A stretch of 64,000 nucleotides of DNA from the NCBI GenBank assembly GCA_004352715.1, contig SCFE01000067.1:1637820-1701819 (forward strand), given 5' to 3'. Shown here piece after piece: positions 12,440-26,100 of this stretch. How positions within the stretch are numbered: position 1 is the first letter of the stretch; every line of letters starts with the position of its first letter. The translations under genes and the position numbers were made by a program. This stretch comes from Hofstenia miamia. Its lineage: Eukaryota > Xenacoelomorpha > Acoela. The notes under the pieces were generated by a model. It saw only the letters and a list, made by a program, of their open reading frames with translations. It was not told the origin of the DNA and did no database searches.

Positions 12440-13655
12440 GTCAAATGCCCTAAAAACAATCACTAAAGAGTTTAAAAAAAAATTTATGATACAATAGATC
12501 TTTTGAATAAATCTGATTCCTTGAAATGCATCTAATCAATCATACTGTTTAATATTTTAGGCCTTCTTGAGTAATTCACATACCATATGAGGGAGGTATG
12601 CCATTATTGACAGCACAAGGTTAAACATGAACTTCTTCAAGTTTTGACACCACATTTGTAATTTTGTTACTTTTTGTTCCAATTGAGACTTTTTTCAAAT
12701 GGTTTTTTGCATAATAAATTTGGAACAATGATTTTTCTTTACAAACAGTTTTTGAGACAATTTATATAAACACACGCATCGCATTTGCGTGATTCTTAAA
12801 TAGGCATAATTCTGTTGAGTTGTTCGTAAGTGTGAATCAGTGATTCAAATTTGAGATCACATTGCAAAGCACATTGCTAAAAACAAATCAAGGATAATAT
12901 TGGCCCTATGGTTCATTAACCATTAACCTGATGAAAGCAGTGTCCTGGTTATATAATTAATTAAAACAGTTTTCAGGCATTAGCACATTACTCATTATTT
13001 GTCTTGTGTTGCAATAAGAGTAATTTGCAAATCTTGTATAGTAATAGTGGAAAATGTCTTAGATTTAGTTGATGCAAAAAAATTTCACCTTACAGTCATG
13101 GACAGAGCAAATGGCTCTGACAGGTATGTGTGAAAAAATATAGCATAGCTCTGTCATGAGGTCAACCTCTTTGCAGTCTTCTTCAAAGTTCCAATTTTTT
13201 TCTTCGCTAGGTCCAGCAGAAAGTATAAGTGCCTGCAACAGAAGATATCAGCAAATTTCCACTGTCTGAAATCATCTTCAATGTAGAGATTCCCCAATGG
13301 CTTTGATCAGCAGGGCTTGCAAATTTCAATTAAGCCAACAATTACAAAGAAAATCAAAGCAGTTAATTCAAGAGCTTTTATAATATTTTTTATCCTCATT
13401 TGTATTTTATAATTGTTACCATGAGTACAGTATTATTTTTAATTATTTTAATTTAATTTATGTCTTAATTGATATATTTTTAGGAACATGTGATTCATTT
13501 TTAATAAAAAGTGTCCTAAAAAAGAACCACAGTAAATTTCAAAAAAAACGTTTAAAAATTGTATATAAGAATGACATTTGAGAAAATATGTGTGAAGTGA
13601 CACTTTTCTGAAAAAATGGCATTTCGATTTTTGATTCTTTTTTAGGGCCTTTGAC
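12440..13655. mobile_element. Non-autonomous element with TA flanks
   Basis: The left end gtcaaatgccctaaaaa recurs inverted at the right end (ttttttagggcctttgac), with one mismatch in the first 16 bases. Both ends are bordered by TA (12438-12439 and 13656-13657), as expected for Tc1/mariner-type insertion. The 1.2-kb interior lacks any transposase-like frame. Confidence 0.7.
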
Positions 13656-14127
13656 TATAAGGCCCGCACCACCGCAATATTAATTTCACCCTAACATTTT
13701 TTTGACAACGCTAATCCTTAACAATTTACTTGCATGAATATATCGATATCTATCAAATTATTGAGTATTTATTTTCTTCATGTTGTAACAAAAACTTTTG
13801 AATTTTTTGCTGCGCTTACTCAAAACGTAGCTTGCAATAAGTTCGAAATTATTGCTTGGACAAAAAGATGTTTTTCTATTATTAAAATAGATAGTTTTCA
13901 ATGAATCACAATATTGCATGTATTTATTTTGTATTTATTACATTTTAATACTGCAAAACATACTCTGCGGTAATATTGTGACCTACTTTATAGAACATAT
14001 CTCAATTAATATATATAAAGTCTCTAATGTGTATCGTGTTTGATTGTTTATATAATTATATAATATAAATTGCATTTTTTAGATTTTGTAGAAATTGGAT
14101 TTTAAACTAACTTGAAACATTTAATGG
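13656..14127. promoter_or_regulatory. Upstream region of gmcl
   Basis: This AT-rich segment lies directly before the gmcl start codon and should contain its promoter and 5' untranslated region. No TATA box or initiator stands out against the AT background, so the transcription start cannot be placed. An ATG at 14124, four bases upstream of the chosen start in another frame, gives only a very short peptide. Confidence 0.35.
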
Positions 14128-14240
14128 ATGGGCGGATACTTATCATTGACAAGATGTAATTCTAAGAAGCCAAATGCAGTTAAGCGGAAGGATTTGTGTG
14201 AAACTAGTGATGAAGAACCTGAAATTCTTCGGGCTAAAAG
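14128..14240 (+). CDS. gmcl1: gmcl exon 1
   Basis: Encodes residues 1-37 plus two bases of codon 38. The start was chosen because MGGYLS parallels the conserved MG start of the family. Lysine/arginine residues around 13-21 and an acidic patch (SDEEPE) follow. The donor is AAAAG|GTTGTT. Confidence 0.9.
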
Positions 14241-17200
14241 GTTGTTTGTTTCCTGCTAATAACTATAGTTAATCATAGATATTTTTGCATTCGTAAGGCT
14301 TGATTTTCACATCTGTTTATATTTGGAACATGGACCTGACGTTCTAGATGTATTTTTAACTTGATTGTAATTCTAGTAATAAGTTTAGACTAAAGTTAGA
14401 AACAACTACTAAATATATTCATGAGCGTTTATTTCTCAATGGCGAGGGAAGTGATATTCAAATTCATTGCTTGAACACGACTTGGAATCTACACAAACTT
14501 TATCTGTCTCAGGTTAATTTTTAATTATTGATCTAGGAATTTGTCGTTAATAATTGTCTAGCAATTCAGATTACTAGATTGTATCGAAAGAGATAGTTTT
14601 GTTTTCATTTGTAAGTATAATAAACATTTTCCTAGTATTATATGCTGTGGAAATTCATCAATAGGTGTATTAAAGCACATGCAATTAAGTTGTCGATATT
14701 GTCAATATTGTTGTGTCAAACATATAAGAAGCGACATCTATAAGTAACATGGTGAATCACTCTCGTCGAATTCCTATTTCAGTATCATCTATTGTATATA
14801 AAACGGACTATTTGTTCGTATGTGAAGCAATTGGATTGCGTTTTTATATATAAATTTTATCTGGAAATCAATATTGCCTAAAATAATATGCACGGTCTTA
14901 CACTCCGCACATCTACCTTTTCCAATGCCATAAATAGATCATTTGATTTCAGTATAGCTTTGATGTATTCACATTTTTCACTGCTAATTTATCTACAATA
15001 GTTCAACATGTTGGTCTATGGTTGTAAACAGTAAGCACAGATTTTCAGTACGACGTTTCTTGGAATTCTGTAAGGGATACCCGAAGAATTTTGAGTGTTG
15101 CCTATAAACTAAAGACGTATACTAACTCTGGAAGCGGTAAAATGTTTCTATCGAAAGGACTGTCGACTGAGGAAATCAAGAAGGAAAAAATATTGTTGAA
15201 TAAGCGATGGGAAATTATAAATAATGATGTGGATAGGAAAGGCCTTAAAATTCGTAATCTTATTATATATATAATGATGACGTTCCCGTAGATTGATCAA
15301 ACTGACTAAGCCAATGCCAACAAAGTATTCACTTCATACTGACAAATAATGTTAATGGCCTTATATCTACTACGAAGAACATGAACAGTTCGTTTAATTC
15401 ATACTCTGTTATTGCTCTACAAGAAACTAAACTAAAGTCCGATATACCTTTTATATTATTTGATGTTCCAAACTATCATGCTATACGTCTTGATCGCAAT
15501 TTAGACGATTTTGCTGAACGAGGTGGTAGAGGTCTCATTACTCCGTAAGTAAGGAATAGTGTTATAATAAACCTAAAACATTGTATGAGATATCCAACCC
15601 TGACATTAAAATATTGATTATCAGTTGCAGGCCATCTGAATATACCACCGTAATAGCTTGTACTTCCGTCATAAAAAGAAAAAGGTGATAACAAACAAGT
15701 TTTTCCGACGTATAGTTAACTGAACGTCCAAGGTCGTATTGCATCTTCATTGGCGATGCCAACCTAGAAACAATTAAACTTCTGAAGTCTAATGGTTTCG
15801 AAAATTGCGTAAGTCAACCAACTTTTTATCCTGCCAAATCACAATTGGACGTTGCAGATGTCACACGAAAATCAGATTACTTTTGTACTCTTGGAGCTCC
15901 ATTGGGTAACATTGATGTTAGCTATCACTTAAGTGTTCATTTTAAACCTCTAAGGTCCTGTCGAAACTCATACAAGCCACGCTATAAAACCGTTTGTGAC
16001 GGTCCCCCAATTTTATAACTTCGATAAGATTATTTGCGATTTCGAAACCACTCAATGGAATGTTTTATCTGATGCCGATAGTATCGATTATATAATTTTA
16101 GTTACCGAATCGTACATTGACTTTGTTTGGCAAAACTCGAAGCTACCTGTTGTTCGGAAATGTCGCGAAAATATCTATAGACGAATTACTGATTCAAGTG
16201 AGGTAAGAAATTTAGTTCAAGAAAAGCACAAAGCCATAAAATCCGGGAACAAAAACGATAGGAATCGCATTCAAAGCCTAATTAGTAGAACAATTCATCG
16301 TATTCGAAAAGTGTGAATGTTGTCACTATCTCCATTTGAGATTNCTACATATTCTCTCTGGATCGAATTTTTCTTGAATATATTGACGAAAGAATTTCTT
16401 AATCCTTTTTTTGAATTGATGACTTGTCTGATCTAATTCAATATAACTATTCATATTTAAATAATTTCCTAGGTGAATAATTCTATCAAAGTAATTAGAA
16501 AATTGTAGTGGTCTTGAAGATCTTTTAATTTGAAATAGTCTTTTGCATTTTAATCTGGCATTGATGACATTGTATTTATAGCTAATATAATTAAAGATGT
16601 TAAAGTCATATTNGAAATTTAGTTCAAGAAAAGCACAAAGCCATAAAATCCGGGAACAAAAACGATAGGAATCGCATTCAAAGCCTAATTAGTAGAACAA
16701 TTCATCGTATTCGAAAAGTGTGAATGTTGTCACTATCTCCATTTGAGATTCATGCTCTGATTAAGCATAAAACTAAACCCATTTCAGGAAAGTTTCTTCC
16801 AACGACTACTTTGGTTAATGAGTTGAACAAGTATTTTACACGATTTAATACAGAAACGATCCATGACGTTGATTTTGAATCTTCTATTGTCTATGATAAT
16901 TATCCACGTCTATCTGTTTCCCAGGTTCAAAGTGTTTTTAGTCGCATAAATTCCAAAACTGCAAAGGGTCTTAGATAAAAGAAACACCGTTGTATTAGAT
17001 ATATTTTTAGACTACTCTAGCGCGTTCAACNAGCTTATTGAAAAATATTAAGTCATTTATTTGGAATTGAGTGGCTATAGGAAGTATGTTTTCATCAGCT
17101 AAGTTTTGATAATTGACTCTCTTATTTTGTAAATCCATTTTAGGCACTTTCTTTGAAAATTTTCAAGTAATAAAAATTGACTGCTGCAAAGGGTCTTAGA

Positions 17201-20200
17201 TAAAAGAAACACCGTTGTATTAGATATATTTTTAGACTACTCTAGCGCGTTCAACACCGTTCTCAGAAATAAATTGTTGAATAATATTAAAAGGCATTAT
17301 CAGGCTAAAGAAGTATATGATTGGCTGGCAACAAATAGTAAAAGTAAATAATGTCTGTTCTGATCCTATAGAGGTTGAAGTAGGAATCCCACAAGGTGGA
17401 CCCATGGCTGTCGTATTATTTGTTTATGATACAAATTATATCAACATACANCACCAACATTGAGATGCATTAGTTATTATTGGTAAAATGCATCTTTTAA
17501 ATAAGTTAATCTTAATACAAGATGATGTCGACCAAGGAACATTTCTTTTAATATAAAGGCTGTCGTATTATTTGTTTATGATACAAATTATATCAACATA
17601 CATACTGTTCGTGATTTCAGTAAATATTCTGGTGACTTCGTTTCTTGACAGCAATTAGACTCGATACTGCAAACCATCACTATATGCATTATGCAGAATC
17701 CGTTAGCAGAATATATCAAATGTCCATAGAGAAAAACCTCAATCTGAATCCCTCTAAATCTGTTAAACTGTGTTTTCATACTGCAGTTTCTGAAGTCTGC
17801 AAAAATGTTGTTGATCGTAGATTAGATATCAACTATAAAGATGTTCCCCGATCTAAGTTTACTAATACATCGAAGTGTATCTGCATGAAAATCTGACACA
17901 GGAAAAAACATGTAACGTATGTTGCATCCAAACTAAATTACCGAATCAAATCCTTTTCCTTTATCCTGACTTACCTTGATAAGCCAAAACGTTGGTTTAT
18001 TTTGAATGTTTACCAATATGAGTTTATGCTTGTGAGGTCTGGGTACCTGGCTTAACTGCTCAAGATAGGAAAATTATCTCCAAACCCTTAAAGCTGTTTG
18101 CACAAAAAGCGAATATTGATAGAGGAGCGTTATCGGATGCAATTAATCTTGTTTCAAAAGACAGTTTTCAGCTACTGTCTCCAGAATTTTTAACGATTCA
18201 ACACACCCACTCCATGGTCAGTTACATAACGACACTAACTAGATCCAACAGAACTACTCGATTTGAACGACTACCAGTTGCAAGAACCGAATTAATGAAA
18301 AAGTCATTCCGATTTGCTGCGGCGAAATATATTACATATGACTTGATTTCTGATTTTGTTTGGTGTCTTTAATTTTCCTATTTAGTGCTTCGGCACTACA
18401 GGAAATAAAACGATTCTATTATTATTTAAAAAAATATTTTTAGAACCCAGTTACATACTACAATTTCTTATTTTTGAAGTGAAATAGTAGGAATTGTGAA
18501 AGATAAAGTGTTGCAATTGATAGTTGAATAAAATTCCGTTAGTAACATTATTTTGGCTGTTTTTTAATATATTTCTCATTTTAGCATATGTAGTTATTAA
18601 TTTTCATTTAGTCTCCATACTTTCGGTGCATGTTTAACGGTCCATGGAAAGAAGCTGATCAAAACTCAATAATTATAGATGTCCCTGATGATAACATTAC
18701 TGTATCAGGTAATTTTTGAAAGCGTTTGTACTTTGATATTATATTTACTTAGTATTTATAAGTTTTAGAATTGTTTTGATTATCTTATAAAATAAAATAA
18801 TTATAAAATCATCGAAATTTTTCAAATGTTTAATGTAGTGTTTCTATTTCGCTGCGTGTGAGACACATTCCTCCACTCTTCGACCTAAGAATTATTTTTT
18901 GTATTAGCTACGGAAGTTAAAACGCGTAGCAGGGGTAGCTTGGGATAGCTAGGCTACCCGTTAAATATTTAGAGCTACCCCAACATTATTTGAAAACGAA
19001 ATACATCCCTGGTTATATATGGTATTAATTTTGCCAAATTCATTAAGCGACAGCTAGTTAATACTTCTGTTCACGAATTTTATATTCTGATTAAGAAATC
19101 TAAATTATTGAAAAAATAATGGAAAATGATTGTAACTTTTTCCTGCTTTTTACGTTACGACCATATTACTACAAAAACCTGACATTTTGAAGCTACTTCA
19201 CTTACGGAAAATTTGTTGTAAAAATTATTGTCATGAATCAGTTTCTACATTTGACATAATTGCAGAGAGCCAGTATGGTTTGTTTGCATGCCTACTCAGG
19301 GACCTTCAACAAGTGGCGCCAATACAATGTTATAGGGGATGCACGCTTATTTAAAATTTTCAGTTTAAGATACTAAGATACATTCCCGACAATACCCTAT
19401 AAGGCGTGCGGAAATCAGTGACTGTAAGCAACCAAAAATAAGTTTCATATTTTAAAAATATTTTCTAACGCTAGGTTCTGTTTGTTTGCTTTTAATTCTG
19501 GTTGTATGCTGAAGTGGGTCTAAAGAAAATTCATAAAGCAAATGTATCATTTTGTGTCAAACCCTCTGTTTTTTGATATTCTTTGCAACAATCAAATAAA
19601 AAAACTACTAAATCAAAATTATTTAATTTCAAAATAATGCGTTTTATATTTGGATACAAGTCCAGAAACAATAACCATTTAAAACGATGTTTCTCAAAAA
19701 TATAATTTTCCAATTTTTTAAGTGTTCTTTGTTGAAAATACACGAATTTCACTAATGTTAGTTTCTGAGTTAGTTCACTTTCCTAGTGTTGTAAGCTGAG
19801 TAGTCGAGATTAGTTCATTGTACTGCTAAGTCAAGTCTCTCTAAGGGGTGTAGTACACAGCAGACGCATTGACAATTAATACCAGTAGCAGAACAATGGT
19901 CAGCACTGCCTATGTATAAAAATATAATAACACACAAGCTTCCAAATAATAAACCCTTCAAAAATATATACTTTATTTCCAAAAGTATGAAAGCATTTTC
20001 CTTTGTGTATTTAATAATTGTAATATATTTATTCATTCGCTTAATCTTGAATGCCATTGCCTTGATAATCACCTTTTAAATAATACGTCATGAGGTCATG
20101 AAGCATATTATAATTCATAAACAGACTGACCACTTGGTCCCTATTTAGGGACCATCGTCTAAAAATCACTGAATGGTAACTATTTTTTTAAAAGTTCCTA

Positions 20201-23133
20201 AAAATGCCTAAACTCTCAGTATATCTCAGATGAAATGGGCAAATGAAAGGCCACTTCTGCGCTCATTGCCAGATTCTCTTGGAAAACTTGATTGACGGCC
20301 GGGATGATGCCGTTCAGTGCAGAGTGGATTGCAAGATCATTAACGTGAGCAATGGGCGTTGTAGACTGACCCAGCATGAAGTTCAAGCATGTCACATGTG
20401 AGTAGTTTTGGCCAATTTGTAGATTTGAAATAACTTTAGGCCTGCTATTGGAGCTTTAGTTAGTCACCCAACCGTACCAGCTGGTTCTTCAAGAGCTGCT
20501 CCTACTCATCGATATACAAGCAAGCAGTCGGCGTCCTACTGTTGGTACACGCGTGCTAAATGCAGTAAAATGTTCCCCGATTCGGCTTTTACAGCAATTA
20601 ATTGGAAAAATAAAAGCTAGATTGCATTGCATGCTTTGGCGCCATATTCCAGGCAGCGAATGAAAGGTTGGGTATCAAGGGAAGCTTTTGGCATCCACGT
20701 TAGACGAGACGAGCTACAATAGAAAATGCCAACTTGAATTCAGGATAACGTTCTTCGATGGCGGTGTTCGCCAGTGCCGTGCCAGTACTTGACATCTGCC
20801 GATATTTCTGTGTCTGTTAACATTGTTGACTTTCTGAAAGATAACTTTAGTATAAACAGCCTCGACGATGTTAAACTCCAAGATGCTGATGCTGTTGTGA
20901 GAGAGTTTCTCGCAGTGATTGAAAGGTTCGATTTGTCCTTCAATGATTTGGTTTACCTTATGACTGATAATTCTTCGACGATGTCAGGCAAAATTAGTGG
21001 TTTCAAGGCAAAGGCGAAAGACATGTGTCCCCGTTTGTTAGATTTTCCAGGCTGCAGTTCACACCAGGCGCATTTGCTTCAAAAATCCGAGGCCAGAAAT
21101 TTAGAGCAATTTAATGTCATTGTGAAACTCTGAGATTTTTTCCGCCTGCTTGGGACGACGCCAAAAGCCGTTGTATTCTGAAGCAGAGTTGTGATTATAC
21201 TGGATCTGAGTATGTTCAAAGGCTTCATTTCGACAAGATTTTTGTCTCTTTTTCAATCAATGGTTCTAATGTTAGACCAGTTGATGATGAGAGCCTCAAG
21301 TCGGCCTTCCGGCTAAAAAACCTCGAGATCATCCTTGACCAAGCCATTATTCACGTCAAGCCTATTTATGTTCTGACCAAAGTAACTCAGGATCAGGAGT
21401 TGAATATTTGCGACCAGTTGAAGTTCCTTTTGCAAATAATATCTCAGCTACTTTCACTAATGGGTTACCAAGTAACTCTGTCGAGTAGCGTTTTCTTCAG
21501 CAAGCTGTACACCAGAAGGTTATTCCTTGTCGGTTTGACGCAAAAACAACTAGTCTGTGCCACAGCAACAACGAGTTGGTCCTTCAGAAGTTAGCTTCAA
21601 TTTCTCCTGATGATGAGCGGAAAATTTTGAAGCAGTGGAACACGCACAACGAATTCCAACTGCAGGGCTTGCTCAAACGATTGAGGCCCTTTCTTTCGTG
21701 CCCACTCACTAAGTATAGCTATGCCATCAATGTGTCACTGTCAACTTTCTCGGAAAAACCGGTTAAGGGATTAGAAAAACTTGCCGAATACATGCTAATC
21801 GCGCGCGCTGATCTTTTTGATGAATTCACTTCTTACAAATTTTCTTGTGCCGACAACACAGGACAACTTGAAGATTCTCATCGCACCGGAGCTTTTGGAA
21901 TCGTATCAATGCCCTCTTAGACGTGTACAGTCTGTTTTGTTAGTGTGTGGCCACAATATGGTAGTTGAGTCGGGATTCTCGGGCATGAAATTAACAGAAA
22001 CTCATCAAGCAGAGAATGGCAACCACAGTGCTGAAGGATATCACATCAACTACCTCTGAACTCGGGAAGGCTGAAGAACTTGTCGAACAGCTCAAACAGA
22101 AAAGAGCGAAACTTGAGGCTGATCGAGACGCAGTTACCATGTATTTTGTTAACAACATTTATTACTTTAATGCGTGGTTTGCTGTTGTTACACGCAGTAC
22201 CAGTATTTAAATTTTCTTTTCATATTATTGTAGGATTGACAACTTTATCATGCCTCCGCAATCGCTGAATAAGATGCTATTCTGTTTAAATTTATTGTTT
22301 ATCACCTGTGTATGTGTGCAGCTCATATTGAGTTCTTTCCAGTTTAAATTTTGTCGTTCGTCTGTTTTGATCGTGTTTTCTGCAAGCTACATGTATACCT
22401 TCAGTGTATTGCTACAAACATACATTTTGGTAGAAAATCACACTGTCTGTGATGAATTTCTTCTGGGTGATTTTTAAGAATATACAAAAGGTATCTAAAA
22501 AGCCGGTTTTATAAACTTTTGTGAGGAATATTACTTGAGGTCATATGTCATTAGGTCATTCTATGACTTAGGTCCCTAAAAAGTCACTATTTTCAGGTGA
22601 ATGCTAAGGTCCCTAAAAAAATTCAACCAAGTGTGTCAGTCTGTTCATAGAGCGTTCATCATTAGCACAAAATGTTAAACTCTATTTACTTTCCATAATC
22701 AAAAACATGCCTTTTCACCATTATTTCCTTTCTAAAACACTGCATTGAATTAGTGCATTAAACTAGTGATGTGTATACAAGATTTAGCCTAGTCCAACTA
22801 AACATTTTCGGCTAAACAATTTTTCATTATAGAAACTGTTTTTTGTTGGTAAAAAATTCAATTAATGCTAAGTATGCTCTGCTACATGTAAATTACAATC
22901 TTCCGCATGAACGCGTTTCCAATTTCCAAACATAAATCCTTTAAATTTTGTTGAGTGGTTTCTCTTTATACTTCGTACCTCCTCTTTGCTAAATATATTT
23001 AAGTTCGATTGAACATTGCGGGAGTAATTGTAAAAAAAATTATATTTTGGGAAAAATCGCGACTCCCGCTAAATGTCTTATAAAATTTTGGGTGGATTTC
23101 TCGTTTTTGTATTTTCCATAGCAAGAAGTGGGA

Positions 23134-23173
<40 letters not shown>

Positions 23174-26100
23174 TAATAATATATCCAAGCTTTAATTCCC
23201 GTACATGACACTACGTGCTATGTAAGAAGGAAAAAAATTGCTATAGGAAACGGGGGAAAGTTCCAGAATTAAGTTACCTTACCGCCGCCTATCTTTTAGC
23301 AGTTCCTGTAAGACCTTTGTTCTTGTTTGGCTATTAGAAATCGTCATTCTCCCATGTATTGGATGGAATTCGTCTTTATATATCTTTGTAGAAATATTTT
23401 TGAATAATTGATCAAAAGTGGTGTTTATATTGTCAATTAATTCCTGCTTGCATATTTTCGATAGTTTGGAGTACAATGTAATTGGCTTTCTCAGGGCTTT
23501 TCGATTTTTGTCAGTTAATCCGTTCACTCAAACTACAGAAATATAAATTTCGTTCCAATAATGCATTTATACGCTTTTTAATAATGGTTTCCACGTGATC
23601 ATTCCCATTTAGATCTTTATTTAAAATTACACACAAATATTTTGTTTGATTATTTGATGTAAAGGTGAAATTACCATATGCCATATGATCTCTTTGTGAC
23701 TGTGAGCGCACTATAGGTTTCTTTATGTATTACTGACTTGTTTCATTAGTAATAAGGNAGTTAATCCGTTCGCCCAAACTACAGAAGCATATAAATAAAT
23801 TGGTTTAACATACATTTTAAAAATGAGCCATTTCTTATGTCGATTTAGAAATTCTAATATAAATTCCGTTCCAAGAATGCATTTATATGCTTTTTTAATA
23901 ATGGTTTCCACGTGATCATTCCAATTTAGATCTTTATTTAAAATTACACCCAAATATTTTGTTTGATTAGTTGATGTAAAGGTGAAATTATCATACGCCA
24001 TATGATCTCTGTGTGCTAGTATTTTTTAAAACTTTTCGAAGATTCAGTATATATAATATAAAAATATCAACAAATTGACACTGCAATAATAAAATTATCA
24101 ACAAATTTACAAAATTTTATTGCAAATTTAGTGTTTAGACTACAAAGATCATATAAGCATCGCCTCACGCCAGTCGCGGGCCCAGGATTTTCAATTTGAT
24201 ATGCAAATTCATTTCACATAGGGTTTTGGGGTTTAATGGTAAAGAATTCTCTACTGAAAATGTACTAACTTCATCAAATTAAATTTCTGGTGGCATAGTT
24301 CCTCGATTTACATCCTCCAAACTCGTACCAACAACTGGAACTGTATCATCGGCATATGCAGAAATACAAATTGCTAGAGGAGACTGAGGAGAAGAGTAAT
24401 TTAGAGATGATGTTATGCGAAATTGATGCATTGACTGTATCCTGGCTTCAAACCCGGTTCACATTGCTCTAATCTAAAGATTCACTATTGTAAATTAATC
24501 TTTGGGTTCGATTAACGCCAAGGATATATGTAATAGTTTGAAGCAACATATACAACAAGACTTCAGTAGTATTTCTATTTTTTCATATATCCAAAGTGGA
24601 AAAGTGATAACCATGAGTTCATTGACTGAGAAATATAGAAAATGTTCTCAAAGCGTCTAATAAGAACATCCGTTATTGCCAGGTTGCGAACATCATTAGT
24701 GGTCTCTGGACAATCATTCTTGAGGATGGGAATTATGTTTTTTTCTTAGGTATTGTAAGAAATATACCTCTGCAGGTTCCAGATATAATGGATTTGTACT
24801 GCTAACCTCTTTAAAAATCCAACTATGGAGACCATCAGGTCCAATAGAAGAAGGACGCGTAGTAAATAAGCTCCAATTAACCTGATGAAGAGAGAGTTCG
24901 ATATTTTCCAAGACACCAAAATCAACCAAGGATATTACATAATCAGGGTCATGTTATCTTTGGCTGATTGTAGCATTAGAATATTTGATATCTTTAAATA
25001 AATGACTTATATTAGTACTAGTCCTTTTTCGATGAGATGACGCATNGGAGAATAATGTAAGTTTTTTTCGGGGGGTTTTTTTTTTTTTATCTGATAATCC
25101 CTTCCCCCAAACAAAAGAAGCATAAAAAAAAAGTTTTTTAACAAATATTTTAAAAATGCGCCATTTCTTATGATGATTTAAAAATTCTAATATAAATTTC
25201 GTTACAAGAATGCATTTATACGCTTTTTTAATAATGGTTTCCACATGATTATTCCTATTTAGATCTTTATTTAAAATTACAAACAAATATTTTGTTTTAT
25301 TAGTTGATGTAAAGATGAAATTACCATACGTCATATGATCTCTGTGTTACTGTGAGCGCATTATAGGTTTCTTGACGTAGTAGTGAGCAAATGTCAGTAT
25401 TACTGACTTGTTTTCATTAATAATGTTATTTCTTTCAGAAAGATTGATTACATCTTTCAGATTTTCTTTTGATCGTGAGATGTCAATTTCACATGTTGAG
25501 GCGTTAATTGTGCTTGTAATGCAGGTATCATCTGAATATTTAATGATGTCTGATTTTGTTGGATGCGATATACGTTCAGTGCACATTTCGTCTGTAAGGA
25601 GTATAAACAATACGCCAGACAGAGGTCCCCTTTGAGGTACTCTTACTGTGAGCGGTAATTTTTCAGTGTATTTACTGCTTCCATATTTAATACTTTGATT
25701 AAAATTTGTAATATACGTTTTAACCCATTTTGCTATCCACGGTGAAAGTAAACAAAGTTTGTTGACCATCCTGTTCTGTAAAATAGTATTGTATGCGCTT
25801 CTATAATCCAAAAAGGCAACATTTACTATTGTAGTTTCTGCTGAGTTAAGAGACGTAGCTACTTTGTCAACTAGATACAGAAATGCATCTGTCGTCCCTC
25901 TATTTTGCTGATAAGCAAATTAGTTTAATTCTAAACTATTGGTTAATTTTTTAGTATAAAGCAGTACAATCAAAGAATCTGGACATCTAGCTGCAACTGG
26001 TGTTATCGTAATTGGCCTAAAATGCCAGAAATTGGTTTTATCAGGGTTTATTCTTTTGGGAATGGGTACTACAATTGCAGATTTCTACTTGATAGGGTAA

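Larger units (their letters stand above)
14513..18611 (+). other. gmcl intron 2, occupied by a LINE
   Basis: A 4.1-kb intron. Before the LINE (14513-15080) I see only AT-rich sequence; most of the rest is the plus-strand CR1/L2-like element annotated separately. Confidence 0.85.

Noticed and set aside
18900-18990. tRNA or small structured RNA around gggatagctaggctacccg
   Set aside because: The stems do not form a cloverleaf and no A/B box promoter pair was found.
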